Both the position numbers and the translations under genes were made by a program. From Bedellia somnulentella (lineage: Eukaryota > Arthropoda > Insecta > Lepidoptera > Bedelliidae), in assembly GCA_963576735.1 (NCBI GenBank), contig OY755196.1, positions 4,631,912-4,695,911 on the forward strand: a DNA stretch of 64,000 nucleotides, read 5' to 3'. Shown in pieces: positions 1 through 10,241 of the stretch. The notes under the pieces are model-generated. The model did not search any database, was not told the origin of the DNA, and saw only the letters and a program-made list of their open reading frames with translations. Each line of letters begins with the position of its first letter. The first letter of the stretch is position 1.

Positions 1-187
1 ATTATAAATTCCTCAGCCACTTTTGGAAGTTGAGTGGGGAAAAGATGGTAAAACAAAGGTTTTTGGTGACGGGTCTCCAACCGCATCGCCCAAAAATCCA
101 ATAAAAAGCCCCAATACCCTTAGTCGCCTTTTACGACACCCGTGGGTAGAAAGGGGTAGCAACATTCTAAGCCCGCACTACACGGCA
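1..187 (-). mobile_element. SINE-A, cut by window start
   Basis: Antisense SINE-A lacking its 3' tail because the window begins inside it. It carries the CCGTGTAGTGC-type head (subfamily with CCCACGGGTG) reading leftwards from 187. Confidence 0.85.
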
Positions 188-233
188 TCAATAATGTAAG
201 GTAAATAATATTTTAATTATAATAATATTTTTA

Positions 234-475
234 GCCGTGTGTGTCGGCTTAGAATAACACTACCCCATTTTTTCCGGTGGGTGTACGTAAGAGGCGACTA
301 ACGGTATTGGGGCTTTTAAGGGATTTTTGGGCGATGCGGTCAGACCCATCACCAACATACTTTATTATTATTTAGCATCTTTTCCCCACGCAACTTCCAA
401 AAGAGGCTGAGGAATTTCTGATTCCCTAGCTCTGGCTACTCCTTCAAGGGATTCATAGCCGCATTTTCAAATAAG
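234..475 (+). mobile_element. SINE-A copy
   Basis: Sense copy from GCCGTGTGTGTCGGC to the ATAGCC terminal region. The (TATG)n tail has decayed. Confidence 0.8.
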
Positions 476-508
476 TATACAACAAAGAAAAAACATATTT
501 ATGATAAT

Positions 509-745
509 GCCGTGTAGTGCCGGTTTAGGATGTCACTACCACTTTCTACCCACGGGAGCCACCATGCCTTAAGAGGCGACTAAGGGTATAGGGCTTTTTA
601 AGTGGGTTTTGGTCGCTGCGGTGGGAAAAACATTACCAAAGATACTTTATTTCTACCATCTTATCAACTTCCAAATGTGGCTAAGGAGATTCCAGCTCTG
701 AAGCTCTGGCTACCCCTTTTTGGGATTTATGGCCATGAGTATAAT
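509..745 (+). mobile_element. SINE-A copy, old subfamily
   Basis: Sense copy with the GTGCCGGTTTAG head and the older body type (ATACTTTATTTCTACCATC, CAAATGTGGC). The tail is degraded to ATAATAAAAATAAAG. A short open frame here is only translated SINE. Confidence 0.8.
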
Positions 746-779
746 AAAAATAAAGATATGAATAAAAACAAAAAAACTC

Positions 780-936
780 GGCCGGGCACAATTGCACTAA
801 CCCACTTTTTCCCGCGGATGTCGTAAATAACTAACGGGGTTTGAGGCTTTCAAGTCATTGTTGGGCGGTGTGACTAAAGATCCATCACCAATCGTCCTTT
901 ATTTTACGATCTTTTCCACACTCAACTTCCAAAAGT
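780..936 (+). mobile_element. SINE-A fragment, 3' truncated
   Basis: Degenerate sense copy covering head and middle. It abuts, tail region to tail region, the antisense copy that begins at 937. Confidence 0.65.
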
Positions 937-1119
937 AACATACATACATATACTCACGGCTATAAATCCCTAGAAGGGGTAGTCAGAGCTAAGGAATTCG
1001 AAATTCCTCAGCCACGTTTGGAAAGTTGAGTGGGGAAAAGATGGCAAAATAAAGGTTGTTGGTGATGGGTCTCCAACCGCATCGCCCAAAAATCCAATAA
1101 AAAACCCCAATACCCTTAT
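937..1119 (-). mobile_element. SINE-A, 5' truncated
   Basis: Antisense copy with an intact (TATG)n tail and CACGGCTATAAATCCCTAG end. It stops at CCCAATACCCTTA, so the first ~90 bases of the element are missing. The CR1-group LINE region follows directly. Confidence 0.85.
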
Positions 1120-1267
1120 AATAATATGTGATCTAATTATAATATAATAAAATATAAAGTATAAAAATCAGGCATTTTATTTTTAAATTATCACCTAGTT
1201 ACTTAATTAGTATTTAGTACAATTATGGAATCCTTTTGAAAATATCTTAGTACATGGGTACTAAAGG

Positions 1268-1275
1268 TGACGTCA
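1268..1275. promoter_or_regulatory. CRE-like palindrome in LINE leader
   Basis: A perfect TGACGTCA lies about 300 bases upstream of ORF1 in the presumed 5' region of the LINE. It could belong to an internal promoter. A single 8-bp match is weak evidence. Confidence 0.25.
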
Positions 1276-1567
1276 CGGACAATATACCAACAACATTGCG
1301 TTGCCGCGGCTCTAATGAATTAAATATTTAAAGTATCTTAAATTAGTACGTTACCGGTGAAAGATAATCCATATTGTACACAGAACTATTACGGACGTTG
1401 TTTTCGTTATCAAACACAATTGCAACTGTTCGCGCCGGAATAAATTAGTGAAACGAGACGCGTTTAGATTACAAAAAGTGTTGTTTTAGTCCTACCCGAC
1501 ATTTGAACCGACCTCAAAAAGGAAGTTATTGCTGTTTTCTATTTGCGATACCGCCAGATTTTGTACT

Positions 1568-2575
1568 ATGGTTTTATGTGTTGCATGTAAATCGGACTTG
1601 ACACGCACAGAAGGTATAGGATGCCCAAAATGTAATGCATCATACCATCGTCGTTGTGTGAATGTGACGGCAGCGGTACGTAAGGATTGGATGTGTCCCG
1701 AATGTACGAGGTTTACCCCACGAGATAATAATTCGGATACTCCAGTGAAGGGTATCCATGACGTGTTGTCTAAGGAAGGTACCACTTCTATGGATGTGGT
1801 ACATCCAATTTCTACGGGGGTGTCATCCGGTGTGAGATTGGAAGACATCAGTGTGGAGCTGCGTCAGTTAGGAGCGACGATCGGGGTGGACTTACGATCA
1901 TTAAAAGAGGAGGTGGCAGATCTACGGCGTGAAGTAGTCGATATGCGCTTGGCGATGGCTGCTTACGATGAAAAATTCAATGTTATTCATCACAGGATTG
2001 ATATCCTCGAGCAAAAATTATCAGACGGTGCTGCTAACTTAACCACAAAGGCTCTCGAGGTGGCGGTGCAGGATTTGCAAGATAGGTTGCACGATAAGGA
2101 CCAGGATATGCTAGTGAATGATATACAGATAACGAATATCGTGGAGCAGCCGGGTGAGAACGTTGGGCACCTGATTTTGGCGATCGGCACGAAGCTGGGC
2201 ATCCAAATTGATGAAAGAGACCTAGTGTGCTGTGAACGAGTTGGCGCGCGGAGAGCAGAGGGGGAGCGACCGCGTCTCATCACCGTGCGACTGGCGCGGC
2301 GCGCGACGCGGGACGAGCTGCTGCGCGCGGCGCGGGTGCGGCGCGGCGCCACCACCGCCGACATGGGGCTGCCGGGCGAGCCGCGCCGGTTCTATGTTAA
2401 CGAGCGGCTCACTCGATTAAATAGAACACTGTTCCAGCGAGCACGGGAACGAGCACGCGCTGCCGATTGGAAATTTGTCTGGACTCGTGAAGGACGAGTG
2501 TACGTCCGTCAAAAGGAGGGTTTGCCTGCCCATCGCATCAAGCGGGATGTTGATATAGACAATATTTTTAAATAA
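1568..2575 (+). CDS. LINE ORF1 protein with PHD finger
   Basis: A 335-residue ORF1 protein, starting at the first ATG of the frame; the frame is open further upstream but without an ATG. Residues 4-46 form a Cys4-His-Cys3 PHD finger: C4/C7, C19/C22, H27/C30, C43/C46. About residues 85-150 are rich in charged heptads and read as a coiled coil. The C-terminal half, with a basic arginine-rich stretch and motifs FYVNERLT and FVWTREGRVYVRQ, resembles the nucleic-acid-binding ORF1/FP-type domain common in insect LINEs. Such proteins bind element RNA as chaperones in the RNP; that role is inferred from the family. The segment 2270-2400 is very GC-rich compared with its surroundings. ORF2 follows 378 bases downstream. 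No frameshift or stop interrupts it. Confidence 0.88.
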   Translation: MVLCVACKSDLTRTEGIGCPKCNASYHRRCVNVTAAVRKDWMCPECTRFTPRDNNSDTPVKGIHDVLSKEGTTSMDVVHPISTGVSSGVRLEDISVELRQLGATIGVDLRSLKEEVADLRREVVDMRLAMAAYDEKFNVIHHRIDILEQKLSDGAANLTTKALEVAVQDLQDRLHDKDQDMLVNDIQITNIVEQPGENVGHLILAIGTKLGIQIDERDLVCCERVGARRAEGERPRLITVRLARRATRDELLRAARVRRGATTADMGLPGEPRRFYVNERLTRLNRTLFQRARERARAADWKFVWTREGRVYVRQKEGLPAHRIKRDVDIDNIFK

Positions 2576-2953
2576 AACTGTGTTAGTTATAATAAGTGTA
2601 TATCTTTTGTTGTGGTTAGTATTAGTTTTTTGCCATTTATTTTCTTTACCTTTAGTTGATTTAATTAACTTTTTTTATTTTATGATGTTTTCTTACATTT
2701 TAAATTTAATTTTTATTCAGTTCGTATATATTCCATATATACACTTTAATAGAAACAAAACTGTATTTAATGACATACAGATTGGAAGAATATGTGTCAA
2801 GCATGAACGGCGTGGGACAACATCGTATTATTACAGTATAAGTAGTGGCTGTATTATATCTATGATAAATGTATTTATGAGCCGTCAGTGTGTAGTTTAT
2901 TATTATTTTATTTATTGTTATCTAAGTGTGTCTATTCCAATCCTTCCTATTCC
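2576..2953 (+). other. Spacer between LINE ORF1 and ORF2
   Basis: AT-rich spacer of about 380 bases. It translates into hydrophobic, low-complexity residues in one frame, which I judge to be chance. The ORF2 frame is open upstream of its ATG to about 2888 but only from a GTG. How ORF2 is translated from a downstream position is not visible. Confidence 0.6.
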
Positions 2954-5806
2954 ATGAACCGGTTTAAACATTTAAAAGTTGGACTCCACAATGCCGGTTC
3001 ATTAGGTACAGGCCATGACGAGTTCGTTGCCGTGATGACACAATCCGCCGCCGACATAGTTGCCATCAACGAGACGTGGCTGCGAGCCGGGGAGGAGGGC
3101 CGCGCGCCAGCCGTGCCCGGCTACCGACTGCGACACGTCCCGCGACCCCCGGCGCTGCGCTCGCGCGGCGGTCGGGTGGGCTTCTACGTACGAACTGGAC
3201 TACGGGTACGTGCCTGCGCGCATCCCTCCACCCCCTCCGTCGAGCAGATGTGGCTACGACTGTGCGCGAACGGTAATCGTATCGTCATTGGTACCGCTTA
3301 CCGCCCGCCATGGCTCGACGCCGACACGTTCTTTGATGCGTTAACTGACACTATTACTTCACTCACTAACTATGACCGACTAATACTATTGGGAGATTTT
3401 AACATTAATTACTCTGACTTTAACGACTGCAATTATGAAAGTCTGTGTGCCTTTCTCCGTACAGTGAATTTAACACAGTTTATTCAACAACCAACACATT
3501 TCACTGAACATAGCGCAACTACAATTGACTTAGTTTGTACTAATGCCCATACATTAAATGTAAGCATTGAGCATATTCCTGACCTGGGTAGACATGCCTT
3601 CATTGTAGTGACTTTTGACATTAAAACGCAAAAACCGACTCCGAGACTTATAAAATACCGACCAATAAGAGATATTAATTTGACACAATTTGAAAAAGAT
3701 TTAGACTCCATCGACTGGGACTGTCTCAAAACTATTGACAGTATTGACGACATGGTGCAAACTTTTAATGACTTAGTATTAAATATTTTTGACCGACACG
3801 CTCCGGAAAAGACTATTGTTGTTAAAGACGCTCCTCGCCCGTGGATTACCGATAACGTGAAGCTAATGATGCGCTTACGTAATGAAGCTTTAAAGCGCTT
3901 TAAAACCACCAAAAGCGATACACATAAGAAGTATTACAAAGACCTGAAGCACACCGTTATTGAGGCAATACATAACGAAAAAACTGCGTACTTTAAGCAA
4001 CATATCAACCATACTACAAACTCAAAAACCTTGTGGAAAAATCTTAAACGTACAATATTACCGACTAAATCTGACTACTTACCAAACCATTTTACTGACC
4101 CTGATGACATAAATCGTCATTTTCATGATATTCCTGGAAAAACTTCCTCAACTATATCAGATATGACATACTTTGAATATAACAGATACGGAAACTCTAC
4201 TTTTACTTTGGAAACAGTGACTTCATGTAAAATATCTAAGATCATTACTCAAATAAAAACTAACGCTAAGGGTATTGATCAAATAACTATTGACATGCTA
4301 CTTATGACCCTACCTCAGACATTAGAAATACTGACAACGATCATAAACAGGAGTATTGAGACGCATACTTTCCCGACTTTATGGAAGACTGCATCAGTAA
4401 CTCCATTGCCGAAAATACCTAATCCTGTCTTAGTATCCGAACTCCGCCCAATTAGTATCTTGCCTTGTATGTCGAAGATATTAGAAAGGGTCGTTTATAA
4501 CCAACTAGTAAAGTATTTAGAAGATAACAGCATTCTACCAGAACTGCAATCAGGTTTTCGCAAAGGTCGTTCTACGGCTACTGCACTACTTGATGTAGTA
4601 GATAACGTATTGATGGCTAGAGATGTAGGAAAAAGTACTGTGCTTGTGCTTTTAGATTTTTCTCGAGCCTTTGATAGCATGTTTAGACCCTTGCTTCTAT
4701 CTAAGATGTCGTATTATGGCTTTGACAACACAGTGGTGAAATGGTTTGACAGTTATTTAAAGGACCGGGCGCAACTGGTTGAGTTACGTACAATAAATGG
4801 AACCTCTCTGCGTTCTTCACTAAGTGAAGTTGCGAAGGGGGTGCCACAGGGAAGCATACTGGGACCACTATTATTTATTCTGTACAGCGCCGACATAGTA
4901 TCTAGCATTAAATATTGTCATTTTCACATTTATGCAGACGATTTACAGCTTTACACCTCTACGATTCCTGCTGATACAGTCAAATCTGTTAAAGCAATCA
5001 ATGAGGATCTTGATCGTGTTGCGGCCTGGTCTGATAAAAACTGTCTGGTACTGAATCCCTGTAAGTCCAAGTACTTAGTACTTGGTACTAAAAGTCAAAT
5101 CCATAATACTCAAGGTATCCTTGCCACCAATGATATAGCCATTTTAGGCCAACCCATAGAAAGAGTGATGGAAACAAAGAACCTTGGTTTAATTATGGAC
5201 GGAGAACTAAGGTTTGAATCCCATATCCTAGAAGTAGTCAGCAATTGTTTCTATCGTCTCAAAATTCTGTACAATGTACGGGATTACCTTAGTACGGATT
5301 TGCGTGTTCGACTAAGTGAATCTCTGATATTGTCCAGACTTAATTACTGTGACGTTGTCTATGGTGGCTGTATACTTGGTCGGACTAAAAGGTTGATACA
5401 GCGTGTACAAAACGCATGTGCACGTTTTTGTTTTCATATCCCACCTCGTTCCCATGTCAGTCCATACTTGAATGACGCAGATTTACTAAATATAGCATCG
5501 CGTAGAACATTGCACCTTGGTTTGCTTTTGTTTGGTATTATAAATAATGGAAAGCCTTCCTATCTCTACGAAAAGCTAAAATGGTCCAATCAGTTGCGAC
5601 ATTTCAAGACAAGAACACTGTTGCCTACCCATCGTACTGCATCTTTTCGGGGTAGTTTTAAATTTGCGGCATCCAAGTGCTGGAATGACCTTCCCCCTCC
5701 TATTAAATCTGCAGCTGGTAAATCATCTTTTAAGCGTATGCTTAAGAGATATTTATTAACGCTGCAGAAGAACCCCTCCCCTTCCATCCAGCACACTTTT
5801 TTGTAA
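2954..5806 (+). CDS. LINE ORF2: endonuclease and reverse transcriptase
   Basis: A 950-residue polyprotein that would nick the target and prime reverse transcription on it. ATG at 2954 is chosen because the APE-type endonuclease begins right after it. Endonuclease (about 1-220): N in HNAGSL, E40 in INETWL, D148/N150 in LLGDFN, D in TIDLVCTN. The usual S-D-H motif reads L-G-R-H (residues 211-214), so the expected Asp is Arg213. Reverse transcriptase (about 390-680): PLPKIPNP, LRPISILPC, QSGFRKGRST, LLDFSRAFD with D568, GVPQGSILGP, and YADD at 660-663. The C-terminal part ends with the CR1-group motif FAASKCWNDLPPPIK and FKRMLKRYLL. No stops or frameshifts. Either the family tolerates Arg at the SDH position or this copy's endonuclease is dead. 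Confidence 0.93.
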   Translation: MNRFKHLKVGLHNAGSLGTGHDEFVAVMTQSAADIVAINETWLRAGEEGRAPAVPGYRLRHVPRPPALRSRGGRVGFYVRTGLRVRACAHPSTPSVEQMWLRLCANGNRIVIGTAYRPPWLDADTFFDALTDTITSLTNYDRLILLGDFNINYSDFNDCNYESLCAFLRTVNLTQFIQQPTHFTEHSATTIDLVCTNAHTLNVSIEHIPDLGRHAFIVVTFDIKTQKPTPRLIKYRPIRDINLTQFEKDLDSIDWDCLKTIDSIDDMVQTFNDLVLNIFDRHAPEKTIVVKDAPRPWITDNVKLMMRLRNEALKRFKTTKSDTHKKYYKDLKHTVIEAIHNEKTAYFKQHINHTTNSKTLWKNLKRTILPTKSDYLPNHFTDPDDINRHFHDIPGKTSSTISDMTYFEYNRYGNSTFTLETVTSCKISKIITQIKTNAKGIDQITIDMLLMTLPQTLEILTTIINRSIETHTFPTLWKTASVTPLPKIPNPVLVSELRPISILPCMSKILERVVYNQLVKYLEDNSILPELQSGFRKGRSTATALLDVVDNVLMARDVGKSTVLVLLDFSRAFDSMFRPLLLSKMSYYGFDNTVVKWFDSYLKDRAQLVELRTINGTSLRSSLSEVAKGVPQGSILGPLLFILYSADIVSSIKYCHFHIYADDLQLYTSTIPADTVKSVKAINEDLDRVAAWSDKNCLVLNPCKSKYLVLGTKSQIHNTQGILATNDIAILGQPIERVMETKNLGLIMDGELRFESHILEVVSNCFYRLKILYNVRDYLSTDLRVRLSESLILSRLNYCDVVYGGCILGRTKRLIQRVQNACARFCFHIPPRSHVSPYLNDADLLNIASRRTLHLGLLLFGIINNGKPSYLYEKLKWSNQLRHFKTRTLLPTHRTASFRGSFKFAASKCWNDLPPPIKSAAGKSSFKRMLKRYLLTLQKNPSPSIQHTFL

Positions 5807-6354
5807 GTTAATTTATGTTTCTCGTGCTATATTTTATGTAAGTTATATTTGTAACATATATAAATGTGTTTATTATTTATTGGTTTCGCGCATAATATAA
5901 TAATATAATGTAATATGATCATCCCGGAGAAAGTATAATATTTATGATATCAATTAGTGTATTATATGCATTATGCAGGATATTTGTGTATGTGTGTTAT
6001 ATCGATATGATATTTTTATCTAGTAATATGTATATATATAATTATATATATAGTAACACATTATTGTTTTATTAAGATAGTCCGTGGCGTGACCCATTAT
6101 GGTTCTGGCTGAAAACCAGTTTTAAAGGCATATGCCTTTAAATAATGCTGAGCCAGAAGCCAATTCTTTGCCTTTGTGTGCTTTTTTTTTTAGTATTTTT
6201 AATTTTGTTTCTTTTTTATTTTTTTTATGTTGTTATTTGTTTTTGATTATTTTACCACGTACTTTTAATATGGCGATAATAATTTGTGAATTATTTGTAT
6301 TTTGTCACAGTTGTGCCCTTAGGCAATGAATAAATACTATCTTTCTTTTTTTTT
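5807..6354 (+). other. LINE 3' UTR with hairpin, poly(A) signal and CTTT tail
   Basis: AT-rich 3' UTR. At 6103-6158 TTCTGGCT pairs with AGCCAGAA around a 22-bp perfect palindrome (6121-6142, centred on GGCATATGCC). AATAAA is at 6329-6334 and a short CTTT-type tract ends the element. The antisense copy at 36306-36957 keeps the palindrome, supporting a functional hairpin, perhaps for reverse-transcriptase recognition. Confidence 0.8.
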
Positions 6355-6540
6355 AAAATTGGTTCAGGTATCAAATTGAAGATACTACAATCTGAAGTTT
6401 TACCGAAAACTCATACATTTTCCATAACTGGATTAGTTAAATTGTAAGCGATTTATAAATTGTCAAAATTGGCCCATAGACTTTGCTGGACTAAAAGCGC
6501 ACGCAAATGTGTCAGATTTTACTTGGACGTTCATTCACTT

Positions 6541-6710
6541 GATGGGGATAGGCCTTCTAAGTTTTTAAGTAGTTTTTGGTCCAAACGGTAGGCAACCCAT
6601 CACCAACGATACTTGATTTCTACCAACCTGTCCCCTATCAACACTTTCAAGTGTGGCTGAGGAATTTCTATCTGTGAAACTTTGGCAACCCCTTTTTGGG
6701 CCGTGACATA
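6541..6710 (+). mobile_element. SINE-A, degenerate, 5' truncated
   Basis: Body and end of an old-subfamily copy (CACCAACGATACTTGATTTC, AAGTGTGGCTGAGG, GGGCCGTGA). Confidence 0.7.
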
Positions 6711-6733
6711 CAAAATACATAAGTATGTACTGC

Positions 6734-6980
6734 GGCTGTGTAGTGCTGGTTTAGAATAGCACTACCCCATTTCTTCCGGTGGGGGTACGTAAGAGGCGAC
6801 TAACGGTATTTGGGGCTTTTAAGAGATTTTTGGGCGATGCGGTTGGAGACCCATCACCAACAACCTTAATTTGACATCTTTTCCACACTCAACTCTGCAA
6901 AATGGCTGAGGAAAGTCTAATTCCTTAGCTCTGGCTACCCCTTATAGGGATTTATAGCCGTGAGTATATGTATGTATGTA
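6734..6980 (+). mobile_element. SINE-A copy, full length
   Basis: Complete sense copy of the GTCGGC/CGGTGGGTGTACG subfamily type, ending GTGAGTATATG(TATG)n. Confidence 0.92.
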
Positions 6981-7460
6981 CTAAAAAATATATGGCTATC
7001 ACACAAAGAAGTAATATTTTGCAGCAAGTGATCCATTTTCTTGACGGAGAGTTTTCATAAAGTGAGTTATTATTGTTTGCTATGTTGCAGATTGTGTTTG
7101 CATCCTAGGATATTACTTTTCACTACTTGCATGTATTTATAAGAAAATTTTAATACAGTATAAACAACTCTTGCATAAATGAAACAATGCATTATGATAA
7201 CTGTAAGTATAAATGGCCTTTTTGTTTTTATTATTTACTAATGTACTCGTATTACATTTTGGCACTTTTAATTCTTTTGCTTATTTGCTTTTGGAAATCA
7301 ATCCTATATTTTTAAAATATTTAATATATTTTAATGTAAATTATCCAATAAATATTATTTCCTTGTTTATTTTTATCTTAATTTTAATCACCATTCTGCT
7401 AGTATGCTATGATGGGATACTAACATAACGATATATTTAGTATTGTACAATATCTTACAT
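6981..7460. other. AT-rich stretch, nothing recognised
   Basis: Very AT-rich, no family match within the window. A 71-codon hydrophobic frame at 7213-7428 is of the composition expected by chance in such sequence. Confidence 0.4.
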
Positions 7461-7608
7461 CCAGAAGGGCAAGCACGAGCCGTGTTTAAACTAGTTATCG
7501 CGTGGGATAAAGCAGCCATCTCTTACGCACTTACTTAGTATCGTATACTGCCATCTCATTCTAACCGTTATCGTGTCGATAAAATAGTGCTCGTGCTTGT
7601 TCTGCAGG
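7461..7608. mobile_element. Short MITE (family X), uninterrupted copy
   Basis: 148-bp element. The left end CCAGAAGGGCAAGCACGAGC is the reverse complement of the intact right end seen in the second copy at 15214-15233; here the right end has decayed to GCTCGTGCTTGTTCTGCAGG. Inside is GTGTTTAAACTAG, the empty version of the TTAA site that holds a piggyBac-like element in the second copy. No coding capacity. Confidence 0.82.
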
Positions 7609-7625
7609 ACTAACAAACACCAAAT

Positions 7626-7692
7626 ATGATTCGAACCCGCGACCTCTAGACCCAGATGCTAATCACCTAACCATTCGGCAACGCACGTCGTC
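7626..7692 (-). mobile_element. tRNA-like SINE head (SINE-C type)
   Basis: Reverse complement shows an A-box-like TTGCCGAATGGTTAGG and B-box GGTCGCGGGTTCGAATC, followed by the GACGACGT flank seen in SINE-C. Only the tRNA-like head remains. Confidence 0.6.
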
Positions 7693-8048
7693 AACAGGTC
7701 TAGATCCTATTGGAAAGATGATAATGATCCTAGATGCTATTTCAAGGCATCGACAAAAGGCTGTCCAAAATCCTTATGTGACTGACGTGTGCAATTTATA
7801 AATCATGTTAAAAGTTTCGTTTCTCCCAATTTCCACCTACCTTTATTAAACATGAAACTAATTTTCATATGCAAATGACAAAGGTATTCATTTTGCGAGG
7901 GATAAAGTGACAGTTTGCAAATTGAATTATACGTTAATGGACTCAGGAGACTATAGAGGTATTAACATATTTTTGACATGTTTTCTTTAAACCCATACGC
8001 CTAATAAATAAATAAATAAATAAATATGGACATAATATGCAGTGTATA

Positions 8049-8130
8049 ATATACACAGATCAAGTTAGCCCCAAACTAAGTAGAACTTGTATTATGTGAT
8101 ACTATAATACTTTAACGATATATTTAAAAT
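8049..8130 (-). mobile_element. SINE-C 3' fragment
   Basis: Matches the 3' body of the SINE-C copies at 40854 and 56409 (ACAGATCAAGTTAGCCCCAA, CTTGTATTATG). Confidence 0.75.
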
Positions 8131-8579
8131 TCGGAAGTTATCGTGGTTTAGTTCAGTAAACAAAATTAATTATTTAAAATGATCCTATACAGGTTTTTCT
8201 GTTTTATGTTGGCTTAGAGTAGCATTCACCCATTGGTTTCTGCAATTGTGCAAGACACAAATGTTATAATATCCAGTAACGAGCTCTTCAATAAAACTCA
8301 GGTTCAAGAGATAGACTATTTATTCCACTAACACATTAAAGTATTGTACAAGTTAACTCTCCAAAATTATCAAGACGACCGTCCAGTGAGCCGGACGAGT
8401 GTCTATATTCATGCAAGAAGTCAACCCCTCTCCTAAATCCCTATTTCCGTTTATTCATAGATGGCGCCCTCACACATTTATCTATTTAAAATTAATATAA
8501 TTAACGTTAATACAATAGTAATTTATCAGAAAACTTCGAAAATAAAATAAACCTTACACAAATACTCTTGGTCTTTTTT

Positions 8580-8700
8580 TATTGGAGATCTATGATCAAT
8601 TATTTTTTATTCCACAGAGTTTCCCCACATTTAAATGTGGCTGTGGAATTTTAAATCCTGAAGCTCTGATTAATAGATTTACAGCCATGATTATAGTAGG
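8580..8700 (+). mobile_element. SINE-A, very degenerate
   Basis: Order of fragments TTTCCCCACATTTAAATG, GTGGCTG, GAAGCTCTG, TTTACAGCCATGA follows SINE-A. Low identity. Confidence 0.4.
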
Positions 8701-10240
8701 TAAGTCCCTGGTTTCACAAAGGTAGTAAACAATTGAACGGAGATATTCGTAATATAACCACAGAAAGAAAATATTCTGTAGGTTTCATGAGCAATAAACG
8801 TTTTCTTCACTTAAATTACCTCTTCGAAGTCCTCAAATTACAAACCACGGATAACCAGATTAGATCACCGACTTTAAACTTAGTCATGCAAATAAATATA
8901 ACTAAATAGACCTACAATATTCATTGTATGTATCGCAGTTAATTCACCAACAAAACAATCAAGTTAACGAAAGTACAGTATATGTCGAACTATCATTGCC
9001 AGCGGTTTAACCTTACTGGAATTACAAACAATGAGGCGGTTAAAAAATAGAGAAAAGAGTTATTTGAGGAGTGACGATTTTGTTATTTTGACGTAGTCAT
9101 CCGCATCTACTATTGAATTCGAAAAAGTAGCAATCTCATGCATTTAAAGAGGCAAAATTGATGCAAAAAGGAGATTATTTTTCCAGAAATTAAAATTTAT
9201 TCAGGAAAGGAAGAGAAAATTAAAAAGAAGATAGCCTAGGATTGTTTATATATTTTTATAATATATTAATTAGAATGGCATGCACTGTAGCTATACTTAA
9301 AAGATCGTGTTTTTACATCTACTAAAAAGCAATGATAACTTTTTCATTATCATTGTTTAACACTGCTGGACTAAACATAGGCCTCCTCCAAAGGTCTCCA
9401 ACTGGTTCTGCACTGCCCTCGTCAATCGGCTTCCAACGACAAGCCTACTCACAATGCATCTTTACGTGTGTGGCTACTACTTCAGAAAATTTTAAGCGCC
9501 AACGGCCGTCGGTTTTGTGTAATGTGCCCTGCCCATTGCCACTTTTGCTATGTCATTTACCACGTTCGTCTATGGATATCTTTAGCTGAAGGTCCATTGT
9601 AAAACTTTGTACCTTAAAGTTATTCGCGTGTTACCGGCATCTTATGGTGGAAACACAAATTACTGTGCCAAATTTCTTTTTGGTTGATATGAAGATTTTC
9701 AGGATTTCCGAAGTAATATAAAAATTACAGAGCCCAAACTCTTCATGTCCTGATGAAAATAGATAGTCTAAATATATGTTTCTTTTAGATAGCATGGCTA
9801 ATTACTACAATATACAAACAAATAAATTATGAATAAGTGCTTATATAGCCATTTAGTGTACACATTTAAAATTACAGTCGAGATTGGTTTCGTTCAGTCT
9901 TTCTCTGCTTTTTTTGTCTCCTCATAGTCCCACCACATTTCTTCCGACCACATAAATAGCAACTACCCACACTTTATAGTTATTGGCGCGATAACGGCAC
10001 CTTATAGTGAAACCCCGAATTACTGCGCTAAGTTTCCTTTAGGTTTTCGGCAGAACCGTATTTCAGTAACCAAGTATATTATGTGTAATTTCATTTTATT
10101 GCTCCTTCGATTGTGAAAAGGTCTGAAAGCAAAATCAATGAGTTTTTCGTTTGGACCATCAAACTATTGAAATTACTCTTCCTCTGCTCAGTTAATCAAA
10201 CTTTTTCATGAAAACAGAACCCAAGCAGTCATATAATCTT
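8701..10240. other. 1.5 kb without recognised gene; one 75-bp direct repeat
   Basis: No family match except a diverged direct repeat (9613-9684 and 9971-10045; GTTATT, CGGCA/CCTTATAGTG, ATTACTG). An 85-codon frame at 9332-9589 begins at an ATA/ATG cluster and looks like an old transposon fragment in translation. I assign no function. Confidence 0.4.
9613..10045. repeat. Diverged direct repeat, 358-bp period
   Basis: Segments 9613-9684 and 9971-10045 align over about 72 bases with the core ...TTATAG/TTAAAG-TTATT-GCG...CGGCA..CTTAT. The intervening bases do not repeat. This could be two fragments of one element or an old local duplication. Confidence 0.55.
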
Positions 10241-10241
10241 A

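Larger units (their letters stand above)
1120..6354 (+). mobile_element. CR1-group LINE, near full length
   Basis: A non-LTR retrotransposon with 5' leader, ORF1 (1568-2575), ORF2 (2954-5806), 3' UTR, AATAAA and a short CTTT-type tail (6341-6354). Both ORFs are open, so this copy is young or was recently active. The true 5' boundary is uncertain: it lies between the truncated SINE-A ending at 1119 and ORF1. I could not find a convincing target-site duplication. A second, 5'-truncated copy lies antisense at 36306-36957, which fixes the 3' end. CR1-group placement is inferred from the PHD-type ORF1, the ORF2 C-terminal motif FAASKCWNDLPPPIK and a short-repeat rather than poly(A) tail; the Daphne, Crack and CR1 clades are not separated here. 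Confidence 0.9.

Noticed and set aside
2580..2957. 125-codon hydrophobic frame between LINE ORF1 and ORF2
   Set aside because: Low-complexity AT-rich spacer, starts without a usual context and has no family motif.
3060..3344. Arginine/proline-rich alternate frames within LINE ORF2
   Set aside because: Shadow frames of the GC-rich endonuclease segment of ORF2.
9332..9589. 85-codon frame as a host gene
   Set aside because: No recognisable domain, compositionally like an old transposon fragment, and no start or splice context.
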